Shown: positions 34,903 through 43,458 of the stretch, in pieces
Layout: each line of letters begins with the position of its first letter
Numbering within the stretch: position 1 is the stretch's first letter
Origin: Bradyrhizobium xenonodulans
Lineage (GTDB): Bacteria > Pseudomonadota > Alphaproteobacteria > Rhizobiales > Xanthobacteraceae
Reading direction: 5' to 3'
Assembly (NCBI RefSeq): GCF_027594865.1
Contig: NZ_CP089391.1
Location: forward strand, 3,688,501 to 3,752,500
DNA length: 64,000 nucleotides
The notes under the pieces: generated by a model
What the model saw: only the letters and a program-made list of their open reading frames with translations
Database searches by the model: none
Told to the model about the DNA's origin: nothing
Position numbers and translations under genes: made by a program

Positions 34903-34928
34903 GAAATACGACTAATTCGTCGCATTTC
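34903..34928. promoter_or_regulatory. TetR operator candidate between methyltransferase and TetR genes
   Basis: GAAATACGAC (34903-34912) and GTCGCATTTC (34919-34928) form 10-bp arms with one mismatch around TAATTC. The site is centred between the two divergent starts. Confidence 0.6.
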
Positions 34929-34953
34929 CTATTCGCATTGCCGGGATGCCCGC

Positions 34954-35586
34954 ATGGCCGATCGTCGAAGTCGTTCAGTTTCCTCACGAAAACAGCCGCA
35001 GCAGGCTCGCTCCAACGATCTGGTGGCCGCCATTCTGGATGCCGCTATTCAGGTTCTGGCGAAGGAAGGGGCGCAGCGTTTCACCACGGCGCGGGTCGCG
35101 GAGCGGGCCGGGGTGAGCGTCGGATCGCTCTATCAATATTTTCCGAACAAGGCGGCGATCCTGTTCCGCCTCCAGAGCGACGAGTGGCGGCGCACCAGCG
35201 AGCTTTTGCGCGATATCCTCGCGGACCGGGCGAAGCGGCCCTTGGTGCGGCTGCGCGCGCTGGTCCACGCCTTCATCCGCTCCGAGTGCGAGGAGGCTGC
35301 AATCCGCGTCGCGCTCAGCGACGCCGCGCCGCTCTATCGGGACGCGCCCGAGGCGCAGGACGCGCGGGCGGCCGGCGAGGGCATCGTCACGGCTTTCATG
35401 CGGGAGGCGCTGCCCAAGGCCTCGGATGCGACGCGCGTCCTTGCCGGCGAGTTGATCGCGACGACGTTGAGCGAGGTCGGCAAGACTTTTTCGGAAGAGA
35501 CGCGAAGCGAGGCGGAGATCGCCGCCTATGCCGGTGCCATGGCCGACATGTTCTGTGCCTATCTCGAAAAGCTGGCGCGGCGCTGA
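34954..35586 (+). CDS. TetR/AcrR family regulator
   Basis: 210 aa from the ATG at 34954: a basic N-terminus, HTH at about 45-68 (FTTARVAERAGVSVGSLYQYF) and a helical C-terminal domain. Divergent from the methyltransferase gene with an inverted repeat between, so it probably regulates both. The ligand is unknown. Confidence 0.88.
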   Translation: MADRRSRSVSSRKQPQQARSNDLVAAILDAAIQVLAKEGAQRFTTARVAERAGVSVGSLYQYFPNKAAILFRLQSDEWRRTSELLRDILADRAKRPLVRLRALVHAFIRSECEEAAIRVALSDAAPLYRDAPEAQDARAAGEGIVTAFMREALPKASDATRVLAGELIATTLSEVGKTFSEETRSEAEIAAYAGAMADMFCAYLEKLARR

Positions 35587-35688
35587 GGCATTGCCGACAT
35601 CGGCGTTTGCGGGCGAATTATCCTTCAGCTTTCGCCGGATCATGGGTTAGCTTCGCCCCGTCCCACATCCAGCCTCGAGCGCTGCCCC

Positions 35689-36330
35689 ATGCACGTCCTT
35701 CGGCCCCAGTTTCGCATCGAGGAGCAGCGCGCGCTTGAATTTGCCGGGCAACGGGGCTTCGGCGTGATCGTGGCGGCGGACGAGCGCGGGCCGCGTGCCT
35801 CGCACGTGCCGTTCGTGCTGGGCGAGCGCGATGGCCACGCCATCGTCCAGATCCATTTCACGGCAAAAAATCCGCTCGTTCCGCTCGCGGACGGCGCGCG
35901 GCGCTTCCTGCTGATCGTTGCCGGCGATGACGCCTACATCTCCAACGACTGGTATTCGTCCCGCGACAACGTCTCGACCTGGCTCTACGAGGCCGTGCAC
36001 CTGTCTGGCGTGGCGCATCTACGCGAGCTTGACGAGAACCGCAGGCATGGCGATACGCTGCTCGCGGTGTCCGAGGCGCGCCTGCCGAAGCAGCCCTGGG
36101 ATCTCGCGCAGATGGAGCCGGGCAAGCGCGAGAGCATGCTGGCTGCGATCCGGGTCGTCGACCTCGTGGTGGATCAGATCGAGGGACAGGCCAAGCTCAA
36201 CCAGCACAAGAGCGACGTGGACCATGTCGCGGTCGCCGACCGGCTGGCGCGGTCGGAGGAGACGGGGCACCGGCGGCTGGCGCGGAAGATGCAAGCGCTG
36301 CGGCCGGGACTTCGGTACGATGTTTCGTGA
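35689..36330 (+). CDS. FMN-binding split-barrel protein (PaiB family)
   Basis: 213 aa of the PaiB/transcriptional-repressor-type flavin split-barrel group (COG2808): HVLRPQFRIEEQRALEFAGQRGFG, ASHVPFVL, QIHFTAKNPL, DAYISNDWY and the C-terminal KLNQHKSDVDHVAVADRL. PaiB was described as a regulator of sporulation genes in Bacillus, but the fold suggests a flavin or haem enzyme; the role here is open. Pyridoxal kinase follows after 48 bp and may share the transcript. Confidence 0.85.
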   Translation: MHVLRPQFRIEEQRALEFAGQRGFGVIVAADERGPRASHVPFVLGERDGHAIVQIHFTAKNPLVPLADGARRFLLIVAGDDAYISNDWYSSRDNVSTWLYEAVHLSGVAHLRELDENRRHGDTLLAVSEARLPKQPWDLAQMEPGKRESMLAAIRVVDLVVDQIEGQAKLNQHKSDVDHVAVADRLARSEETGHRRLARKMQALRPGLRYDVS

Positions 36331-36378
36331 TCCGGGCTATGCTTTCCACATCCAGCATTTAATCTTACGGACCCGCCC

Positions 36379-37185
36379 ATGCTCGTCATCTCCATTCAAA
36401 GCCAGGTGGTCCACGGCCATGTCGGCAACAGCGCGGCCGCCTATGCCATGCAGGCGGAGGGCGTCAACGTCGCGGCGGTACCGACGACATTGCTGTCGAA
36501 CCATCCGCGCTATCCGAGCCTGCGCGGACGGGTGCTGGAGACCGAGCTCGTCGCGGATCTGCTGAAGGGCGTCGAGGAGCGCGACCTCGTCGACGAAGCC
36601 GCTGTGCTCGTCACCGGCTATCTCGGCTCGCCCGGCAATGCCGCTGTGATCGCCGACTTCGTCGAGCGGGCGCTGACGCGGAATTCGAAACTTGTTTATC
36701 TCTGCGATCCCGTGATCGGCGATGACGGCCGCGTCTATGTCGCTGACGGCATTTTGGACGTGGTGCGGCACCGCCTGCTGCCGGCTGCGAACCTCGCCAC
36801 GCCGAACCAGTTCGAGCTCGAGTTGCTGTCAGGTGTCCCGATCGCGGATACGCAAGGTTTGCGCGCGGCCTGCGCGGCACTGGCGGGGCAGGGCGACGTC
36901 GTCGCCACCGGTTGCGCGCTCACCGATACGGCGGACGGGCAGGTGGAGACGATCCTGTGCGCGGACGGGCAGTTGTCGCGCTTTGCGACACCGCGGCTGC
37001 CGATCCGCCCCTACGGCACCGGCGATCTCCTCACCGGCCTGATCGCGGCACATCTGGCGAAGGGCAAGGCAATGGAGGCCGCGGTGCGGCTTGCGGTCGA
37101 GACCATCTTTGCGGTGCTGGTGCGCACGCAGGAGGCCGCTACGGCCGAGATGCGCCTCGTGCCGCTGCCGGGGCGCAAGTCGTAA
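36379..37185 (+). CDS. pdxY: Pyridoxal kinase
   Basis: 268 aa ribokinase-fold enzyme phosphorylating pyridoxal (B6 salvage). IQSQVVHGHVGNSAA at the N-terminus, LVYLCDPVIGDDGRVYV near 108-122 and the catalytic anion-hole motif YGTGDLLTGL (Asp near 214) match PdxY. Complete length. It follows a PNPOx-like split-barrel flavoprotein gene, an interesting but unproven B6 link. Confidence 0.9.
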   Translation: MLVISIQSQVVHGHVGNSAAAYAMQAEGVNVAAVPTTLLSNHPRYPSLRGRVLETELVADLLKGVEERDLVDEAAVLVTGYLGSPGNAAVIADFVERALTRNSKLVYLCDPVIGDDGRVYVADGILDVVRHRLLPAANLATPNQFELELLSGVPIADTQGLRAACAALAGQGDVVATGCALTDTADGQVETILCADGQLSRFATPRLPIRPYGTGDLLTGLIAAHLAKGKAMEAAVRLAVETIFAVLVRTQEAATAEMRLVPLPGRKS

Positions 37186-37189
37186 CGGT

Positions 37190-38491
37190 TCAGGTCGCGC
37201 GCTTTGCGGCTGATTGCGCCGACTTCTGCGGCCTGGCCTTCTGCTCGCGCGCGATCTGTGCCTTCGCCTTGGCGCCGGCCACGACCCGCGCCTTCTTCGG
37301 CTTCACGCTGGCGACGTCCTTGCGGTCGCTCGTGCCGCGCTTCGAGATGTATTCCGCACCGTCGATGGGGCCGACATGCGGCGGATCGCGGCCGAGATAG
37401 GGCCGGCCGATGCCGAGCGCCTTGCCGTTGGCATCGACCCACTTCCACAGTATCTCGGTCGAGACCCAGCGTTGCGCGCGGTTGTTGCCGGCGGTCGAGA
37501 CGATATCGGCCGCCATGCCGTGGCCGTAGCCGCCGCGCGTGCTGCCGCCGTGATAGGAGCGGTCGGAGGCGGCCTTCAGGCCGCTCGCGATCGATTGCCG
37601 ATAGTCGTCGCGGAACGCGCTGGTGATGCCCGGCGACAGGCCTGCGGCTTCGGCGGCGAGCAGCGTGCGAAACAGTTTTCGCTTGAAGCTCTTGTCCATC
37701 CCGCCGATCACGTAATCCATCATCGACATGCCGGCGTGCTCGGCCGCCTTCGGGTCCTTCCAGCCAAAATCCTCATCGACCAGCTTGGTGAAGCTGCGCA
37801 TCACCGTGATCGTCTTGCCCTTGCGCTTGACGGTGACGGGGCGGCGGTCCTGGACCTTGATCGAATCTTCCTTCGCGGTGCGCTGATAGAGCGCCCAGAG
37901 ATAGCGATCGATGCAGGCATCCATGACGAAGCATTCGTCGAGCACGGCAATGGTGTCGGCCGGCGGCGAGGCCTTGCTCGCGGCGGGCGCAGGGCCGGTT
38001 GCGATCGCCGCGGGAGACAGCGCGTCCGTCGTGACGATGTCCGTGGGATCGGCGGATGCGAGTTTGATCACGGGCTCCGGCGCCGGAGCCGGTGCGGCCT
38101 CGCTGACAACGGGCTCTGGTTCGGGCGAGATCTGCGGCGCGGGTGGCGCTTCCGCAGGCAAGATCAGCGCAGGATCGGCCGAGGCGAGCTTGATGGTGGG
38201 CGCCTCGGGTAGCTCGGGCGGGACAGCCTCGGCGATCGCCAGACTCGGTGTCGCTGCGACAGCAGCCGCAATGTCGGCGGTCAACGCGATGCCGTCCTCG
38301 ATGGCCGCAGCGCGCGGGACATCGGCGAGATCGAGGCGGGTGAGATCCTTGGCGCGAGATACCGCAGCGGCATTGGCGCCGCCGTTCTCGATGAGGGCCG
38401 GAGCGTAGGCGGACAGCGAGAGCGCCACCCAGCCGGCGAGAACGGCCGAGGGGCACGAGACCGCCACCAGAAGAGACCGCCGATCGTTCAT
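37190..38491 (-). CDS. M15-type peptidase (VanY-like) with membrane anchor
   Basis: 433 aa. An N-terminal anchor (about 7-28), a Pro/Ala/Glu-rich linker with repeats of IKLASADP (about 100-165), then a C-terminal zinc-peptidase-like domain: RSYHGGSTRGGYGHGMAADIV supplies the H-x6-D type ligands and DPPHVGPIDG the last His. The end is Lys/Arg/Ala-rich. Probable D,D- or L,D-carboxypeptidase acting on peptidoglycan in the periplasm. GGAGG precedes the ATG at 38491. The stop is 4 nt from that of pdxY (convergent). Confidence 0.8.
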   Translation of the reverse strand: MNDRRSLLVAVSCPSAVLAGWVALSLSAYAPALIENGGANAAAVSRAKDLTRLDLADVPRAAAIEDGIALTADIAAAVAATPSLAIAEAVPPELPEAPTIKLASADPALILPAEAPPAPQISPEPEPVVSEAAPAPAPEPVIKLASADPTDIVTTDALSPAAIATGPAPAASKASPPADTIAVLDECFVMDACIDRYLWALYQRTAKEDSIKVQDRRPVTVKRKGKTITVMRSFTKLVDEDFGWKDPKAAEHAGMSMMDYVIGGMDKSFKRKLFRTLLAAEAAGLSPGITSAFRDDYRQSIASGLKAASDRSYHGGSTRGGYGHGMAADIVSTAGNNRAQRWVSTEILWKWVDANGKALGIGRPYLGRDPPHVGPIDGAEYISKRGTSDRKDVASVKPKKARVVAGAKAKAQIAREQKARPQKSAQSAAKRAT

Positions 38492-38800
38492 GATCCCTGC
38501 CTCCAAACGGTTCTGTTCGAACCAATCTTGCACAGCCAGGCACGCAGCCCCTCGATTGTTCGGAGGATGGTGTGGCGGCGCAATGGCGCAAATCGGCGAA
38601 AACGGGCTTTTCGAGGGGGTGTTGCCGACGAGCAACTCGGGTTCCCTGCGGTTCCCGGGGCAGCGCGGGCTGAGGGGCCCTGCAAAACGCAACGTTCATT
38701 GTCATCAAATTGAGGCGGTTGAATTTACTCAATCTTGGATTGCGGATCGGTATCTCTCCCATGCCGGCAACGTCCGGTAGCGTTGGGAAGGACACGAGTT
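38492..38800. other. Intergenic region upstream of the Flp pilin gene
   Basis: 309 bp. Divergent promoters for the M15 peptidase and the pilin must lie here. It becomes AT-richer from about 38690. I see no repeat, RNA gene or credible small protein. Confidence 0.45.
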
Positions 38801-38971
38801 GTGAAATTGAAATGCTTGTTGGCCGAATTTGCCGCCGATGAATCCGGCGCCACCGCGATCGAATACGGCCTGATCGCAGCCGGTATCGCGCTCGCGATCA
38901 TCGAGATCATCTATGCGCTCGGCACCAATCTCGTCGCCAAGCTGCAATCGCTGGCGACGGCGTTGAAATAG
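38801..38971 (+). CDS. Flp/Fap pilin
   Basis: 56 aa type IVb pilin. The prepilin-peptidase site is G/ATAIEYGLIAAGIALAI (Gly before Ala, Glu at +5), followed by one hydrophobic helix and a short tail. GTG start with GGAAGGA upstream. No tad/cpa assembly genes are in the window, so it depends on a locus elsewhere or is an orphan copy. Confidence 0.92.
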   Translation: MKLKCLLAEFAADESGATAIEYGLIAAGIALAIIEIIYALGTNLVAKLQSLATALK

Positions 38972-39018
38972 CGGCGCATCTCGCGGCAACCTTGCCGCCG
39001 CCCGTGCGTTGGTCGACC

Positions 39019-39222
39019 ATGACCCATTCCTCGCTTCGTCCCATGGACGCCTTCGACCCCACCGAGCCCGCCATCCTGTATGATCGTGTCTCCGGCACGA
39101 TCATCACCTGGACCGCCGATCAGGCTGACGATTATCGCCAGGCCAGCCGGCCGCGCGGCGATGGAACCGTGGTCTGGAAGGCTTATGTTTTCGATGGCTG
39201 GGGCAATGTGATGGGCGGCTGA
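39019..39222 (+). CDS. Small hypothetical protein
   Basis: 67 aa soluble, beta-rich (AILYDRVSGTIITWTADQADDY, WKAYVFDGWGNVMGG). No signal or membrane segment and no clear Shine-Dalgarno. Unrecognised family; kept because codon use is regular and it fits the gap after the pilin. Confidence 0.5.
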   Translation: MTHSSLRPMDAFDPTEPAILYDRVSGTIITWTADQADDYRQASRPRGDGTVVWKAYVFDGWGNVMGG

Positions 39223-39286
39223 GCCGCGGGCAGTCGCGCCGAGTCGCCAAATGCCGGCGCATTAAACATATCGCCATGCATGGCAC

Positions 39287-39316
39287 GCGATATTGCGATG
39301 CAGCAATGCATATCGC
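39287..39316. promoter_or_regulatory. Inverted repeat GCGATAT-N16-ATATCGC
   Basis: 7-bp perfect arms, 56 bp before the next start. The surrounding 60 bp repeats ATATCGC/GCGATAT and GCATGC-like words. A possible regulatory site; no protein can be named. Confidence 0.3.
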
Positions 39317-39371
39317 AACGCAGCAAATCAGCATTACATGTGCTCCGAACCACCTTCCAGGAGCATCACCA

Positions 39372-39632
39372 ATGAACAAGAAGACTTTGTCGATCGCAGC
39401 CGCCGCCCTCCTCATCGCGGGCTCGACTGCCACCTTCGCCGCCGAGCTGCCGGCCTATGAGGTCAATGGCATTCCGGCTTCGCCGATGCAGGTTCGCGTG
39501 CTCGGCGCCGCCCATGTCGAGCAGCAGGTGACGGCGCCCGCCACGAGCGTCACGGCACTCCAGGCCAGCGTGCTGACGCCGCGCAAGGTGAAGACCGCGA
39601 CCGCGACCGTGACCACGGGCTCTGCCCGCTAA
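39372..39632 (+). CDS. Small secreted hypothetical protein
   Basis: 86 aa with a clean signal peptide (KKTLSIAAAALLIAGSTATFAA, cleavage near 23). Mature part of about 60 residues, Ala/Val/Thr-rich, no Cys. Periplasmic or extracellular; family not recognised. Confidence 0.68.
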   Translation: MNKKTLSIAAAALLIAGSTATFAAELPAYEVNGIPASPMQVRVLGAAHVEQQVTAPATSVTALQASVLTPRKVKTATATVTTGSAR

Positions 39633-39652
39633 GACTGAAAATACATAGCGCT

Positions 39653-39683
39653 CGTCATGCCCGGGACAAGCCCGGGCATGACG
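39653..39683. repeat. Palindromic intergenic repeat (CGTCATGCCCGGG family)
   Basis: Perfect 13-bp arms CGTCATGCCCGGG / CCCGGGCATGACG around ACAAG. I recognise it as a very common Bradyrhizobium intergenic hairpin. It sits 20 bp after the secreted-protein stop and may serve as terminator. Confidence 0.75.
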
Positions 39684-39835
39684 AACCTTCGACGACATCG
39701 CGTGCGTGTTTCATCTCATGCTGCGCATCGATGCGCTGGCTGAGAGTCTTTCAGACGAAAATTTTCGCGTGACGGGCGGTTTGTGTACCGCCGTTCAAAG
39801 CGAGTGTGATCTCTTTAATAGTTGCTTTGCAGATC

Positions 39836-39858
39836 GCGGCGCCTGATGCGGGCGCCGC
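39836..39858. terminator. GC-rich hairpin, possible terminator
   Basis: GCGGCGCC and GGCGCCGC form an 8-bp perfect stem with a 7-nt loop, followed by TTATTGG. A second hairpin (GGCGGT / ACCGCC) occurs about 50 bp upstream. No gene on the plus strand ends here, so it could be part of a small RNA or of the following leader. Confidence 0.35.
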
Positions 39859-39910
39859 TTATTGGCGGCCAAGAAGCGGTTTGAGAATCGTTTTCATTAT
39901 GGAGGCCGTT

Positions 39911-40057
39911 ATGCCCGTTGCGCAAAAAGCCGTTGTTGTCGCCACTTCGCCGCGCGAGTTCATCCTCCGGCATCTCGCATTGTTCGCGGCCGCCGTGCTG
40001 TTCGTGTTCGTGCTGAGCCTGACATATGGGCTCGATCTCAGCCCCGGATTTTTCTGA
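39911..40057 (+). CDS. Small one-helix membrane protein
   Basis: 48 aa with one TM helix (FILRHLALFAAAVLFVFVLS). GGAGG lies just before the ATG at 39911; an ATG at 39899 is the alternative. Unknown role. Confidence 0.6.
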   Translation: MPVAQKAVVVATSPREFILRHLALFAAAVLFVFVLSLTYGLDLSPGFF

Positions 40058-40065
40058 GATTCGGA

Positions 40066-40629
40066 CTATGCGCGCTTCGACGAGCGCAGGCTCGACGGCG
40101 ATCGTCCATAGAGCTCGGCGAAGGCGGCGTTGAATCTGCGCAGGCTGCCGAAGCCGGCCTGAAACGCGATATCCGTCATGGTGTGATCACCGGCATCGAG
40201 CAGGCGCTTGGCGCGCTGGACGCGCAGCGTTTTTGCGAGCTGCTGCGGCGTCGCGCCGACATGGCGTTCGAACAAGCGCGCCAGATGGCGCGAGGAGATG
40301 CCGAGCCGCATCGCGAGCGTCACCACCGTGTCCTCGTCGAGCGCGCCGTCATTGATCAGCTTCACCGCGCGAGCGACCGTCGAGCGCGTGCCGTTCCAGG
40401 CCGGGCAGAACGGTGCGGTCTCGGGCCGGCAGCGCAGGCAGGGCCGGAACCCCGCAGCTTCTGCCGCGGCCGCGGTCGGATAATAGGCGACGTTGCGCGT
40501 CAGCGGATGCTTGGCCGGGCAGACCGGGCGGCAATAGATGCCCGTGGTCTTCACCGCCGTGAAGAAGCGGCCGTCATAGCGGGGATCGCGGCGCAGCCGC
40601 GCGGCGTTGCAGATCTCGAAACTCAGCAT
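40066..40629 (-). CDS. Ada-like DNA-methylphosphotriester sensor with AraC HTH
   Basis: 187 aa. N-terminal Ada zinc domain: the four Cys are in GIYCRPVCPA and RPCLRCRPE, the first being the methyl acceptor in Ada; FFTAVKTTGIYCRP is diagnostic. The C-terminal AraC domain has two HTHs (VVTLAMRLGISSRHLARLFERH and MTDIAFQAGFGSLRRFNAAFAELY). The methyltransferase or AlkA domain found in longer versions is absent, so it resembles AdaA. It senses alkylation damage and activates repair genes; none is adjacent. Confidence 0.88.
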   Translation of the reverse strand: MLSFEICNAARLRRDPRYDGRFFTAVKTTGIYCRPVCPAKHPLTRNVAYYPTAAAAEAAGFRPCLRCRPETAPFCPAWNGTRSTVARAVKLINDGALDEDTVVTLAMRLGISSRHLARLFERHVGATPQQLAKTLRVQRAKRLLDAGDHTMTDIAFQAGFGSLRRFNAAFAELYGRSPSSLRSSKRA

Positions 40630-40755
40630 GGCCGGATGATAGCGCATGCGGGCGTGGACGGAAGGGTCGTGGGATGACCGAGTCCGATTGTGGCGAGCCG
40701 TCATGCGCGCGGCGGCCTAGAAGGCGGCCATCAACGCCAAGCAGGGAAGCGCATC

Positions 40756-41172
40756 GTGACCAGCCCGAAAGACATCGTCCTCAACGCCTGGAAGACTTTT
40801 TCATCGCGCGACGCAACGCGTATCGCGGCGTTGTTCACCGACGACGCCGAATGGATCGCGCAGAAGGGCAACGCCACCGCGGTCGCGCTCGATCATGCCG
40901 ACCACATGATCGGCGCGCCGCAGATCGCGCGCTTCATCGCGCAGGAGATGCACAAATTGTATTCGCAGGTCGATATCGCCTTTCGCGGCGTCTATGCCGA
41001 CGGCGATGTCGTGATCGTCGAGGAGCGGATGCGCGCCACGCTTCCCGGCGGCAAGCCGTACGAGAATGACTATTGCTTCGTGTTCACGGTGGCTGGCGAC
41101 AAGATCCGCGAGGTCAGGGAATACATGGACACGCGCAAGGGATGGCGGATGGTGTTCGGTGAAGGGGCGTGA
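40756..41172 (+). CDS. SnoaL-like (NTF2-fold) protein
   Basis: 138 aa cone-shaped alpha+beta barrel pattern: PKDIVLNAWKTFSSRDATRIAALFTDDAEWI, then GAPQIARFIAQEM and the terminal VFTVAGDKIREVREYMDT. The family includes ketosteroid isomerase-like enzymes and binding proteins; no catalytic set can be assigned. GTG start with AGGGAAG upstream. Divergent from the Ada-like gene. Confidence 0.82.
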   Translation: MTSPKDIVLNAWKTFSSRDATRIAALFTDDAEWIAQKGNATAVALDHADHMIGAPQIARFIAQEMHKLYSQVDIAFRGVYADGDVVIVEERMRATLPGGKPYENDYCFVFTVAGDKIREVREYMDTRKGWRMVFGEGA

Positions 41173-41247
41173 CGATCGAGCCACCGCGTGCCAGCCCTGC
41201 AACCGCGTGGGTTGAGCCGCATCCCGCGCTGACATAGAGCTTGCCCC

Positions 41248-42168
41248 ATGGATCAGCGAACGAGCGGCGCTGACGCTCTCAATCGAACGAACGATGCGGC
41301 GCCGGCGCTGCTCGGCGTGGTCTGCGGCCTGGCGGCGGCGCTGTTCTGGGCGCTGGGCTTTGCCGGCACGCGGCATGGCTTCAAGGTCGGCTTCACGCCG
41401 GTCGATCTCCTGGTGCATCGCTATGTCTGGTCGGGCATCGCGTTCCTGCCGCTGGTCCTGCGCGCCGGCATCTCCGATCTCTGCGGCATCGGCTGGGGCA
41501 GGGGCCTTGCGCTGATGGTGCTCGGCGGCCCCGTGATGGCGCTGATCTCCTACACCGGCTTCCTGTTCGTGCCGCTCGGCCATGGCAGCGTGATCCAGCC
41601 CTCCAGCGCGACGCTCGGCGGCCTGCTGCTCGCCGCGGTCGTGCTGAAGGAGCACGTCTCGGCCTCGCGCCTTGTCGGCGCCCTCGTCATCGTCGGCGGG
41701 CTCGGCGTGATCGGCGCGGAATCGATCGGCCATATCGGGGCCGACGGCGTGCTGGGCGATCTGATCTTCGTGCTGACGGGATTCATGTTCGCAGGCTTTG
41801 GCACGGCACTGCGCCAGTGGCGCGTCTCGGCCGTGTCGGCCGCGCTCGTCATCAACGTGCTGTCGCTGCTGCTGTTGCCGGTCTACCTCGCGACCGTCGG
41901 TCTTGCCCATGTCGCGGCGATTGGCGTTGCGGAAAATGCCATCCAGGCGCTGGCGCAGGGCGTGCTTGCCGGCCCCGCCGCGCTCTATCTGTTCGCCGTC
42001 TCGGTGCAGCGCCTCGGCGTCGCCCGCGCCGCGGTGTTCCCGGCCTGCGTGCCGGCGCTGACGCTGCTGGTCGGCTGGCTGTTGCTCGGCGAGGCGCCGA
42101 CGATGTTGCAGGCGGCGGGCCTCGTCACGGTGCTGTGCGGCTTTTACCTGGCGCAAAGACAGCGGTGA
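41248..42168 (+). CDS. DMT-superfamily (EamA) transporter
   Basis: 306 aa inner-membrane protein with ten TM helices in two EamA repeats; the first half ends with ATLGGLLLAAVVLKEHVSASRLVGALVIVGGLGVI, the second with TLLVGWLLLGEAPTMLQAAGLVTVLCG. Likely a metabolite or amino-acid exporter; substrate unknown. A second EamA protein lies at 55284-56180. Confidence 0.9.
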   Translation: MDQRTSGADALNRTNDAAPALLGVVCGLAAALFWALGFAGTRHGFKVGFTPVDLLVHRYVWSGIAFLPLVLRAGISDLCGIGWGRGLALMVLGGPVMALISYTGFLFVPLGHGSVIQPSSATLGGLLLAAVVLKEHVSASRLVGALVIVGGLGVIGAESIGHIGADGVLGDLIFVLTGFMFAGFGTALRQWRVSAVSAALVINVLSLLLLPVYLATVGLAHVAAIGVAENAIQALAQGVLAGPAALYLFAVSVQRLGVARAAVFPACVPALTLLVGWLLLGEAPTMLQAAGLVTVLCGFYLAQRQR

Positions 42169-42182
42169 CCGCGCCGGGCGAA

Positions 42183-42533
42183 TTACGCCTTCTTCACGAA
42201 CTCCGATTTCAGATTCATCGCCCCGATGCCGTCGATCTTGCAGGCGATGTTGTGGCCGTCGGTGGCCTCCTGGAGGCGGATGTTGCGGACCTTGGTGCCG
42301 CCCTTGACCACCGATGAGGAGCCCTTGACCTTGAGGTCCTTCATCACGATGACGCTGTCGCCATCGCTGAGCACATTGCCGTGGGCATCGCGCACGCCGG
42401 CCTCCTGCGCGGTCGGCGCGGCCGCATCGCCCGTGGCGCTCCATTCATGGGCGCACTCCGGACAGACCCAGAGATCGCGGTCCTGATAGGCGTGCTCGGA
42501 TTGGCAGTTCGGGCATTTCATCGGTTCGGTCAT
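42183..42533 (-). CDS. YjdM/PhnA-type zinc-ribbon protein
   Basis: 116 aa. Zinc ribbon [27 protein letters not shown] type (CPNC and CPEC, split here by about 15 residues), then the YjdM beta-domain with [31 protein letters not shown]. Once called alkylphosphonate utilisation protein PhnA, but the true role is unknown. ATG at 42533. Confidence 0.9.
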   Translation of the reverse strand: MTEPMKCPNCQSEHAYQDRDLWVCPECAHEWSATGDAAAPTAQEAGVRDAHGNVLSDGDSVIVMKDLKVKGSSSVVKGGTKVRNIRLQEATDGHNIACKIDGIGAMNLKSEFVKKA

Positions 42534-42701
42534 CGCTTGCCTCGCGCCCAAACGGGCGCGCGCACGCAGTCCGCCGGAAAAGATGGTTTTGGAGCAAATC
42601 CTTTACCATGGCGCCCGGTCGCATTTGAAGCGGGGGAACCTTAGGAATTCAGGAAAAATTCCGCGGTATCCATGTCCTGAAATGACGGGAGTGCGAAAGC
42701 C

Positions 42702-43238
42702 ATGAGCGATCATCGCGCAGCGACCAGACATCACACGTTGAGGACCGGCATCGTCGAGTTCGACAATGGTACCGGCAGCATCATCAGCGTGCCCTGCACG
42801 ATCCGCGATGTCTCCGCCACCGGCGCGCGCCTGCAGCTCAACAGCTCGGCCTGGGTGCCGGAGCAGTTTGCGGTGATCTTCACGGGCGGGCTGCGCAAGG
42901 CCTGCCGGCTCGCCTGGCGCCGCGAGAGACTGATCGGCAGCGCGTTCGCGGACGGCTATGCGAGCCAGGACGAGCAGGCCGTCATGATGACCGCGGACGA
43001 GCAGTCCCGGCACCGGCTCGGGATCGGTGCGCGCGTCAAGGCGGCGCGGCAGATGCGCGGCTACACCGAGGCCCAACTCGCCGAGCGTATCGGCGTCACA
43101 CCCGCCTTCGTCACGTTGGCCGAACAGGGCGAGGCGGACATTCCGCTCTACCAGCTCATGCACGTCGCCGATCTGCTGATGGTCAGCCTCGACGGGCTCG
43201 TCGCGGGCCCGGCGCCGGAGGAGGTCGACGCGGCGTAG
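42702..43238 (+). CDS. PilZ-XRE fusion regulator (c-di-GMP-binding + HTH)
   Basis: 178 aa with two domains. Residues about 5-95 are PilZ-like: R-x-x-x-R (RAATR) at the start and D-x-S-A-x-G-A-R (DVSATGARLQL) about 30 residues later, the two c-di-GMP contact motifs. Residues about 108-165 are an XRE HTH: VKAARQMRGYTEAQLAERIGVTPAFVTLAEQGEADIP. This fusion suggests a repressor or activator gated by c-di-GMP. An inverted repeat GGAATT-N7-AATTCC (42644-42662) lies 39 bp upstream and could be its own operator. GGGAG precedes the ATG. Confidence 0.82.
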   Translation: MSDHRAATRHHTLRTGIVEFDNGTGSIISVPCTIRDVSATGARLQLNSSAWVPEQFAVIFTGGLRKACRLAWRRERLIGSAFADGYASQDEQAVMMTADEQSRHRLGIGARVKAARQMRGYTEAQLAERIGVTPAFVTLAEQGEADIPLYQLMHVADLLMVSLDGLVAGPAPEEVDAA

Positions 43239-43371
43239 GGTCATTGCCTCAAGCAAAAGTCGCGAAAACAACCCCATGCACAGTAGAGAACATGCGTGAT
43301 TTCAAGGCTTTGCGAACCCGGAAAATCATCGTGGCCCGGCCCTGGGAAAAATTCGGTGATCCCGAATAAAA

Positions 43372-43389
43372 TTTGACCCGTCGGGCAAA
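43372..43389. repeat. Short dyad TTTGACCCGTCGGGCAAA
   Basis: Near-perfect dyad in a 220-bp gap, preceded by another (ATTCGG-N5-CCGAAT, about 43351-43367). The phrase is familiar from Bradyrhizobium intergenic repeats, but I cannot show copies within this window. Confidence 0.35.
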
Positions 43390-43458
43390 TCAGGGGCATG
43401 ATGACAGAGTGGCGCCGGTGCGATCGCGAGCGTGTGCGTCGCAGGGGCGCGGGGCGAC

